NCBI RefSeq assembly: GCF_003014695.1
Contig: NZ_PYAS01000003.1
Location: 248,001-312,000, forward strand
Source: Dyadobacter jiangsuensis
Lineage (GTDB): Bacteria > Bacteroidota > Bacteroidia > Cytophagales > Spirosomataceae
Reading direction: 5' to 3'
Length of the DNA stretch: 64,000 nucleotides
Numbering within the stretch: the first letter of the stretch is position 1; each line of letters begins with the position of its first letter. A program made the position numbers and the translations under genes. Below are positions 45,689-53,178 of this stretch, piece after piece. Under the pieces are notes generated by a model. That model was not told where the DNA came from. It saw only the letters and a list, made by a program, of their open reading frames with translations, and ran no database searches.

Positions 45689-48600
45689 CCGGCCGATATC
45701 GCGCGCTTCCACGCGGCCTCGCCTTCGTCGCTGAAAATCGCGCCGTAACTTCTCAGGTTTTTCCTGACGGCCTCGGAGAAATTCGAGGCCGGGTCAACAT
45801 TCCGGAAATCGCAGCCCTGCACGAGGAGTCCCGAAACGTTCACAAATGAAAGCAGGGGCTTTGAAGCGGCGTCTTTCACGGTAATCTCCGAGTACCTGCA
45901 TTTGATACTGAATGGCTTGGCGGCCTCCGATACAAGCAGCTGCATATCCGATAGCAGCTGCTTTTTTTTCGCTTCGTCGTCCACGACTTCCAGGCACTCA
46001 CCGCTAATTACCGACCAAATGCGGAAGTTATGCCCGAAATCCCGCGAGAATATTTGCGTACCGTCGGCATTGTAAACGGCATCCTCGACGCCCAGTGAAT
46101 GCCCCTTGTAAATGCGGATGCATTCGCCGGTGGAAACCAGCCATTCGCGGATCGTGAGGTCGTCGGATGTAGAGATGATTTTCGCTCCGTCGGAGCTGTA
46201 CCTTGCGCGGTGCAGCCACTTTTCATGCCCGCGAAATGCCTGCAAGGCAATGCCCGACGCCATGTGTATTTCGCTGAAAGTACGGTCGTAGTTAACGGTA
46301 AGCAGCTTTTGAGAGTCCGGACTAACGACGCATTTGTTCACCACCCAGTCGGACTGCCCGCTGATCGCGAAGAGCTGAGCGCCGGTTTCGAGGCTCCATT
46401 CACGGATCGATTTGTCGTCGGAAGCGGAAACGGCCCTTGGTTTGTCGGGAGAATAGCAGGCAAAATTAACCTTATCCGTATGCCCCGGATAACTGCGGCT
46501 TTCCAGGCCGGTTTTGACCGACCATTCCCGCATGGTTTTGTCTTTCGATGTGGAAAGGATTCTTTCGCCGTCGGCACTGTAAACGGCATGATATACCTGG
46601 TCGGTATGTCCTTTGAAAAAGCGCGAAGGAGTTTCGCTTTCCGCAGCCCATTCGATGATCGAACGGTCGTCGGAGGCGGACAATACCTGCAATCCATCGG
46701 GATGGTAGCAAACACTGTTGACCTTTTCGGTATGTCCTTTTAGTATCCTCAGGCATTCTCCTGTTTTGACGGACCATTCCCGGACGGTAGCATCCGCCGA
46801 AGCCGACAGGATTTTATCCCCTTTCGGACTGTAACACACTGCCGACACATTCTTGGTATGGCCAGTGTAAGTTGCTGTGCATTCCCGTGTTGCAATACTC
46901 CATTCCCTGAGCAGCTTATCGTCGGCGCAGGTGAGAATTTTGGCCCCGTCCGGCGAGTACACCGCATTATTGACCTTCGAATGCAGATGTTCGTAGCTAG
47001 CCAGTTCAGTGCCTGTGCTGACCGACCATTCTTTGACGAACGTATCATAGGATGCTGAAACCACTTTCTGGCCGTCGGCGCTGTATCTGGCCGAGACTAC
47101 CTTGTCGGTATGGCCGGAAAATGTCTGTAAAAGTTTGCCCGTAGCCGTAAGCCATTCTTTAATGGCACCATCGTCCGAGGCTGTCAGCAGTTTTTTACCA
47201 TCATTGCTGTAATGCACCTGGTTGATTTGCCCATAATGCCCTTTAAAAAGAAAGCTGTCGCCATCGAGGATGCTGCCTTCAAAACGCGCCGGAAGGTAAG
47301 CGTTGCCTTGATGGCGCGTCAACGGAAGGCCGTTAAACTGGATTTGGCGCAAGTCGAGGCAGGTGAGATTGGCACCGGCGAGGCTCTGGCGCAAATCAAG
47401 CCAGATTGTCATCACATTCCGGATCACAAATGCACGTTCTGCGTCGCCTGCCGTGATGCCCGAATCAGTCCGGCATAAATCCATCAGGCGCGACAGCAGG
47501 TTTTCCTTCTCAACCAGTTCCAGGCGGCCTTTGGCGGCACTCCAGGCAGGTACCGATTGATGCTCTCCTTCTATTTCCCCCAGCAATCGACGCAGATATA
47601 CCGGAATGTAATTCCTAAAAAACACATCCGGCAGGACGCGCCGCACCATAGCAGCCTCGGTCATGTTGCGTATATGACATACCGCGAAAAAATCCCTGAA
47701 ATTCTGGTGTAAAAACCGGAGATCGTCACCTTCCATGACCAGCACGCGGAGGCGTTCGACGAGGAACTGCTTTACTTTGCCCGAGCGTTGCTCTTTTTCG
47801 TCCAATCCGGTGAGTACTCCCAGGCCCAGTTCCCTGCGTTTGCCTTCGAACTCGGGATACAATTCGGTCAATTCTTCAGTGTCGAGCTCGGCGAATGCTT
47901 CGTCGAGTAACGTTTTGAAATTGAAAGTGGGATCGCTGAGTTTGCGGATTGTAATAGCGTATTTGCCTTTATCTTCCATTCTGTACGCGATGTAGGGCAC
48001 CAGCACGCGCAGTAGAAAATTCTGGTAACGGATGTCGGCTTCGTCGTTGGCGTCGGTCAGCTGCGCCAGCTGGGCTTCATTGAAATTCCAGAGCAGCTCG
48101 CCATAGGTGGTCACTTTTTTGAAATGGAAGCGGTCGTCGTCTTTGAAACGCAATGCAATATTATTGGCCCCGGAATACAGCGTAAGCATCATCGGGTTCG
48201 CGAAGAGTCCCAGCAGATCTTTGTTCGCAGGTATTTCCTGTCCTTTCTCTTTCAGGTAAGCGATCACGGTTTCCTGCGTGAGGGGCAGGATTTGCATTAA
48301 CGCGGCATTCTCGCTGGCTAGATCCAGTTTGTCAATCTGCTTGTTTCTGGACGATATCACCATTTGCGTGCCGCCTGCCCGGGCTGCGAGGTCGTTCACG
48401 GTAGCCATCAACCGGCCTTTCGGAACGGTAACTTCGTTGAGGCCGTCGAGCAGCAGGATAATCGACGGTTTCCCTTCCCGGGGTGTTTCAAACAGCTTCC
48501 AAAGCGCATTTGTCGTTTCGGCGGGCGGCTCGGGGATATTGAGCAGATTTTTACAAATGTACCTCGCTACAAAGTCGCCGCGCTCGGCTTCGGATGCCGA

Positions 48601-49740
48601 GTTGTATTCGTTCAGCGGAATGAAAACGGGAACGGGGCCGTTTTCTTCAAAAAGGAGGTCACGCCAGAGCAACAGCAACGACACCGTTTTGCCCATACCG
48701 CCGTCGCCCACGAGCAGCGCCTGCGTTTTTCTGTTTTCCCATAAAGCATTCACCGCCAGTTCGAGCGAGGCAACCTGCGTGTCGGTTCTGACCTGCACAT
48801 CGAGATATTTACCCAGATTGATCTCCGAAACCAGGATGCTCTCGATATTCAGGTATTTGTAACGTCCTTTTTGAAGCCGCTCGAATTGTGCTTTGGAGCC
48901 TGCCCGCAAGGTATTTTGCAGGTTTGCATTGTCGAATGGCGTGGCTGGGTCAACCACCTTGGCGGTGCGGTGGAAGAAAAATTCGCCCAGTTTGTATTTC
49001 TGGTTGACGAGGCTTTTGCATAGGGGTTCTATCGCAAACCCGTGGTCGCGTACCTGCTTGGTGATTTGGGCCCCAAGCCAGTTGATGGACATGCTGTCGT
49101 CCGCATTAGCATGGAGAATATCAATGAGCGCATCCGCAAACGGGCTTTTATCGGGTACCACGCCATTGCGCCCGGCGGTTAGCACCCACCGCGAGGGAAC
49201 TTCTTCCGCTTCGGCCGATTGGCTTTGCTGCGCCACATCGATTTCCATCGTTGCAAAAGCCTCCGAGAAGCAGGCGTCGACGATCAGGACAATGTGGTGC
49301 GCTTTGATATTGGAGAGTATCCTGATCACCTCGCTCACCGAAATCAGTTTTTTCAGATCGCTCGGCCTTTCCGAAAGTACCGGTGCATCGGAAGGGACCC
49401 AGTAGCCCTCTTTGTTCTTGTCGAAGTGGCCGTGTCCCGAAAAATAGATGATCAGGTTTTCGTCGGGCCGGATGCGAAGCTCCCCGTTTTCGTCCTTGTC
49501 GGCCAGGTAACAGATCTCATCGAAAACAATGTCTGTTTTGGCATTGTCGTCGAAAAGTGGCTGGATCACGAAGTTTTCGTCGGAAAAGCCGTAAAAATCT
49601 TTGAGTACCGTAAAAAAACGCTGGCAGTCGGATACCGGGTATTGGAGCGGTGTCCAGTGATCGTACTTGTCGATCGCGACGAAAAACAGCCGGTTCCGTC
49701 TTGTTTTATGCTGTCGAGGGGTAATTGTCCCGATGCCCAT
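45685..49740 (-). CDS. caspase - NACHT ATPase - WD40 repeat protein
   Basis: The protein is 1351 residues. The N-terminal caspase-like domain (about 15-260) has H103 (YFSGHGH) and C157 (VDACFSE). The NACHT/STAND ATPase follows, with Walker A G345-DGGMGKT-352 and Walker B LLLDGLNE (D432), then a helical region to about 800. Ten WD40 repeats of about 42 residues fill about 834-1254; most keep a GH dipeptide and end in EW instead of WD. The last 100 residues resemble pentapeptide-like strands (LLVQGCDFRNV). In such proteins the repeats sense a trigger, the ATPase oligomerises and the protease becomes active. The gene is divergent from the caspase-hydrolase gene at 49999. Confidence 0.94.
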   Translation of the reverse strand: MGIGTITPRQHKTRRNRLFFVAIDKYDHWTPLQYPVSDCQRFFTVLKDFYGFSDENFVIQPLFDDNAKTDIVFDEICYLADKDENGELRIRPDENLIIYFSGHGHFDKNKEGYWVPSDAPVLSERPSDLKKLISVSEVIRILSNIKAHHIVLIVDACFSEAFATMEIDVAQQSQSAEAEEVPSRWVLTAGRNGVVPDKSPFADALIDILHANADDSMSINWLGAQITKQVRDHGFAIEPLCKSLVNQKYKLGEFFFHRTAKVVDPATPFDNANLQNTLRAGSKAQFERLQKGRYKYLNIESILVSEINLGKYLDVQVRTDTQVASLELAVNALWENRKTQALLVGDGGMGKTVSLLLLWRDLLFEENGPVPVFIPLNEYNSASEAERGDFVARYICKNLLNIPEPPAETTNALWKLFETPREGKPSIILLLDGLNEVTVPKGRLMATVNDLAARAGGTQMVISSRNKQIDKLDLASENAALMQILPLTQETVIAYLKEKGQEIPANKDLLGLFANPMMLTLYSGANNIALRFKDDDRFHFKKVTTYGELLWNFNEAQLAQLTDANDEADIRYQNFLLRVLVPYIAYRMEDKGKYAITIRKLSDPTFNFKTLLDEAFAELDTEELTELYPEFEGKRRELGLGVLTGLDEKEQRSGKVKQFLVERLRVLVMEGDDLRFLHQNFRDFFAVCHIRNMTEAAMVRRVLPDVFFRNYIPVYLRRLLGEIEGEHQSVPAWSAAKGRLELVEKENLLSRLMDLCRTDSGITAGDAERAFVIRNVMTIWLDLRQSLAGANLTCLDLRQIQFNGLPLTRHQGNAYLPARFEGSILDGDSFLFKGHYGQINQVHYSNDGKKLLTASDDGAIKEWLTATGKLLQTFSGHTDKVVSARYSADGQKVVSASYDTFVKEWSVSTGTELASYEHLHSKVNNAVYSPDGAKILTCADDKLLREWSIATRECTATYTGHTKNVSAVCYSPKGDKILSASADATVREWSVKTGECLRILKGHTEKVNSVCYHPDGLQVLSASDDRSIIEWAAESETPSRFFKGHTDQVYHAVYSADGERILSTSKDKTMREWSVKTGLESRSYPGHTDKVNFACYSPDKPRAVSASDDKSIREWSLETGAQLFAISGQSDWVVNKCVVSPDSQKLLTVNYDRTFSEIHMASGIALQAFRGHEKWLHRARYSSDGAKIISTSDDLTIREWLVSTGECIRIYKGHSLGVEDAVYNADGTQIFSRDFGHNFRIWSVISGECLEVVDDEAKKKQLLSDMQLLVSEAAKPFSIKCRYSEITVKDAASKPLLSFVNVSGLLVQGCDFRNVDPASNFSEAVRKNLRSYGAIFSDEGEAAWKRAISAG

Positions 49741-49816
49741 GTTGGTAATTTCGCTTACTAAACTTTCAATTTCGGTATTTTTCCGGGGTGTTCGGGGTGG
49801 CTGTCGAAGAAATTAT

Positions 49817-49832
49817 TTACCGGGCCCGGTAA
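49817..49832. promoter_or_regulatory. perfect 16-base palindrome in the divergent region of the caspase genes
   Basis: TTACCGGGCCCGGTAA reads the same on both strands. It lies in the 258-base gap between the two divergent caspase genes, 77 bases from one start and 167 from the other. It has the size of a dimeric repressor site and could co-regulate both. The rest of the gap shows nothing else I can support. Confidence 0.5.
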
Positions 49833-49998
49833 CAGCCGGGGTATTTTCAAGACACTATTTTCCCGTTCGATAATAAAGCATTGCCGGTGTTGATTTTAAT
49901 TCATCGCGAAGGTAATTTCAGGCAATTCGAGCCATCGTCCGCTGATTACCGGCTCATTCTTGCAACACGGCCATCTTCCCAACCCAACCTTTAGTCTT

Positions 49999-52900
49999 AT
50001 GAAAATCTTCGCATTGCTGATCGGCATTAATGAGTACAGTACCACCTCGAATCCGCCGATCAGATCACTGAACGGCTGTGTGAACGATGTTTCCGATTTT
50101 GGGAAGTTTTTGAAGGAAAATTACGGCGACCTGATCGCGGATGATCGTCAAATACTCGTGCTTACCGACGCGAATGCATCGCGTGCGAAGGTGATCGCCG
50201 GCTTCCGGGAGCACCTTACCCAGGCGGGGCCGGAAGATATGGCGGTAGTCTATTACTCGGGGCACGGCTCCACAGGCATTACCGCCCATGAATTTCAGGC
50301 GGCGACGTCCGATCTCCAGGAGCAAACCTGGGTACTGCATGATAGCCGAGAGCCGGGGAAATATGACCTGGCTGACAAGGAAATAGCGCTTTTGCTGGAA
50401 GAAGTGGGCGCTCGTAAACCCCGGATCGTCGTGATCGCAGATTCCTGCCATTCCGGGTCGGTCACGAGGGAGCTCGAACAGTTTCTGCAAATGCAGCCGC
50501 GGTTTGAAAAGGGTACTTCCGACGTCCGGCCTCTTGAAAGTTACCTGGATGGTGCTTATGTGCAGCGGGGTAACGTCAATATCCCTTCTTCCGACCACCT
50601 GCTGCTTGCCGCATGCGACCGTGTGGAGCGTGCCTGGGAGAACAACGGGCACGGGCAGTTTACGCAATCGCTAATTTCTGTATTGGGCAAAAGCGGCGGG
50701 CAGGTTACCTACGCAGACTTGTTTGTGCAGGTGAGGGCCTTCATCCGGAATACCTTGAAAAACCAGACACCGCAGATGGAGTCCATCGGCGTTTTCAATG
50801 TAAGTCAGGGTTTCCTCGGAAGAAATGTCGACAGCGGACGCCTCACGCGCTACCGCGTATACATGAAGGCGGGCAAGTGGACGATCGACCTGGGCGCGGG
50901 GATGGGCATCGAGCAGCGGGTGGGAGAGCCTGTCAGCATTAAAATATATGATACGGTGGCGGACGGCGAGCCTGTGGGCAATGCCGTGCTGGATGTGCTG
51001 AACGTGACGGAAAGTACATTGCAAGTCGGGGCATTATCCCTCGACGCGAACAGCGTATACTGGGGAGAGCCCGAATCGCTCCGCTTGCAGCCATTCTTCG
51101 TTTATGGCGATGGCGCGGTGGCACAAGTGATGCAGGAAACATTGGCCGGTGCCGCCGAATCGGGCGTAGTTTTGACGGATGTGCCCGCGGCCGCTTTATT
51201 TGAGCTGAAAATAGCAAACGGGAATATCGCGGTTTACCACGCCGGAAGCGACGTGATGATCCAAACCGTGCTGGGAACCGATAAATTTGCGGCAACTCAT
51301 ATGCTGAACGTCCTGCAAACGCTTGCCCGCTGGCAACGCCTGCTGGCTTTGCAGCACGCGCAATCGGCCATTCAGCCGGGGCAAATCACCTTCAATGTGG
51401 AAGTCGAACAGGGTGGGACTACCGGCGTATTTTCGGATACGCTGATCACGCTCGATCATGATGGGGAGGACATTCCATTCAAAGTCAATTTTCGTAACGG
51501 CACAGCCCGGACGTTGTACGCTTCTCTGCTTTATCTTTCTCCCGATTACGGTGTGACCGTCATTTTCAACGATTCGCAGCCCGTGCCGCCCAACACATCC
51601 ATCGTGCTCACGAGTGACGTTTTTACGCTCAACAGCGACGAGGAGATCGACACCCTGAAACTGATTGTTTCTTCCGAAGCCATTGACAGCAGCCTGTTTG
51701 TACAGGAACCGCTGCAAATAGGGGCCACCGTCGCGCCGTCGGGCAGCAGGGGGTTGGGGCAATCGAAAGGGATTGGCGGAGGAAAGCCCGACTGGATCAC
51801 GAAAGCCGTCAGTATCAGGCTGGTTAAAAAGGCCGGGCAGCAACTCGGTGCGCAGGAAGTGGCTATTGGCAAAGGTATTACGATTCGGCCGCACGATTCA
51901 TTTCGTGGAAAGCTCGGTTGGGCGCCGCTTGTTTCCAAGACCAGGAGTGTGGACAGGCCGGTCATCAACGAGGCATATTCAGCGGGCAATCCATGGTTCC
52001 AGATCGTGAACTTCGACGAAGGCACCAGAGGGGAGGACCGCAGTATTGCCGAGGTGGTGGAATTGAATAATGCCGCTGCCCTGAAAGAGAAGCCGCTGAT
52101 TATCGACATTCGCCCCGAGCGGGAGGATGAGCTGGTATTACCATTCTTTTTCGACGGCGAGGACTTTCTCCCGATGGGCGAATTGGCGATCACCGAACCG
52201 GGCGTGATGCAGGTCAGCGTGGATACCATTCCCGAAGAAGCGGTGGAGAAGACCCGCAGCCTGGGAGGGGCTTTCCGGATGGTGTTCCTGAAATTCGCGG
52301 GTAAGCTAGGCATTCAGACAGACCCGAACCGTTTGCGCTGGGTAAATTATGCCAATAATGCTGTGCGCGAAAGTGAAGGATTGGAAGGGAAGGTGAAGCA
52401 GGCCAAATCGGTGTTACTGCTGGTGCACGGGATTATCGGCGATACCGAGGACATGGCCAAGACTTTCAAAATGGCGATCGATGGCGGTTATGACCTCGTG
52501 ATGACCTACGACTACGAAAACCTCAATACGCCGATCGAGGAAATCGCAGCGATCCTGAAAGGCAAGCTCGCCGCCCTCGGATTTCATGAAAATGATGGAA
52601 AAAAGCTGGTATTGGTCGCGCATTCAATGGGCGGACTGGTGTCACGATACATGATCGAAGAGCTGGGCGGCGACAAGTTTGTCGATAAGCTGATTATGGC
52701 AGGCACCCCGAATGGCGGCAGCAAGTTTGGAGAGATTCCCGGATACGTTAGCTGGGCGTCGGTGGCGCTGGCCCTGGGTACCAAGCTGTTCCCTCCACAG
52801 GTAAGCGCAGTTACGGGCTTTCTGTCGTCCGTGCTCAAAGTAGGGAACAAGCAGGTGCTGCTCACTTTGGCACAAATGGACAGCGGCAGCGATTTTATCA

Positions 52901-53178
52901 AAAAATTGGCCCGGAAAAATATGGCGCCGATTCCCTATTTCATCGTCGGCGGCGATCTCGACGCCTATTTGCACGCCAGCAACGGCCTGCCTCTGATGGA
53001 AAAGGTAGTAACGCAAATAGGCACGTGGGTTTACAAGAACACGGTCAATGATATTGCGGTAAGCACGGACAGCATCTTTCAGGCGAAAGCCGCCGCCGTA
53101 CCGCAAAAGGTGTCGTGCCATCATCTCAACTATTTTGTCATCGACGAATCGGTTAACGCGCTGGCCAGACTCTTGTAG
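49999..53178 (+). CDS. caspase - alpha/beta-hydrolase (lipase-like) fusion
   Basis: The ATG at 49999 gives 1059 residues starting MKIFALLIGINEYS, the usual first strand of a caspase domain (about 1-270). Its dyad is H89 (YYSGHGS) and C150 (ADSCHSGS). A long beta-rich middle part (about 290-780) contains FRNGTARTLYASLLYLSPDYG-like DUF4384-type sequence and a GIGGG motif, matching the amidase-caspase-SGNH protein in order. The C-terminal alpha/beta-hydrolase (about 800-1059) has the oxyanion region LLVHGIIGD (H810), nucleophile S876 in AHSMGGLVSRY, a likely Asp in VGGDLDAY, and His in SCHHLNYF near the end. A lipid or ester is the expected substrate. Its last 49 bases overlap the convergent STAND gene. 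Confidence 0.93.
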   Translation: MKIFALLIGINEYSTTSNPPIRSLNGCVNDVSDFGKFLKENYGDLIADDRQILVLTDANASRAKVIAGFREHLTQAGPEDMAVVYYSGHGSTGITAHEFQAATSDLQEQTWVLHDSREPGKYDLADKEIALLLEEVGARKPRIVVIADSCHSGSVTRELEQFLQMQPRFEKGTSDVRPLESYLDGAYVQRGNVNIPSSDHLLLAACDRVERAWENNGHGQFTQSLISVLGKSGGQVTYADLFVQVRAFIRNTLKNQTPQMESIGVFNVSQGFLGRNVDSGRLTRYRVYMKAGKWTIDLGAGMGIEQRVGEPVSIKIYDTVADGEPVGNAVLDVLNVTESTLQVGALSLDANSVYWGEPESLRLQPFFVYGDGAVAQVMQETLAGAAESGVVLTDVPAAALFELKIANGNIAVYHAGSDVMIQTVLGTDKFAATHMLNVLQTLARWQRLLALQHAQSAIQPGQITFNVEVEQGGTTGVFSDTLITLDHDGEDIPFKVNFRNGTARTLYASLLYLSPDYGVTVIFNDSQPVPPNTSIVLTSDVFTLNSDEEIDTLKLIVSSEAIDSSLFVQEPLQIGATVAPSGSRGLGQSKGIGGGKPDWITKAVSIRLVKKAGQQLGAQEVAIGKGITIRPHDSFRGKLGWAPLVSKTRSVDRPVINEAYSAGNPWFQIVNFDEGTRGEDRSIAEVVELNNAAALKEKPLIIDIRPEREDELVLPFFFDGEDFLPMGELAITEPGVMQVSVDTIPEEAVEKTRSLGGAFRMVFLKFAGKLGIQTDPNRLRWVNYANNAVRESEGLEGKVKQAKSVLLLVHGIIGDTEDMAKTFKMAIDGGYDLVMTYDYENLNTPIEEIAAILKGKLAALGFHENDGKKLVLVAHSMGGLVSRYMIEELGGDKFVDKLIMAGTPNGGSKFGEIPGYVSWASVALALGTKLFPPQVSAVTGFLSSVLKVGNKQVLLTLAQMDSGSDFIKKLARKNMAPIPYFIVGGDLDAYLHASNGLPLMEKVVTQIGTWVYKNTVNDIAVSTDSIFQAKAAAVPQKVSCHHLNYFVIDESVNALARLL

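Noticed and set aside
45980..47241. Tandem DNA repeats of about 126 bases
   Set aside because: They are the coding sequence of the WD40 repeats of the caspase-NACHT protein, not a separate element.
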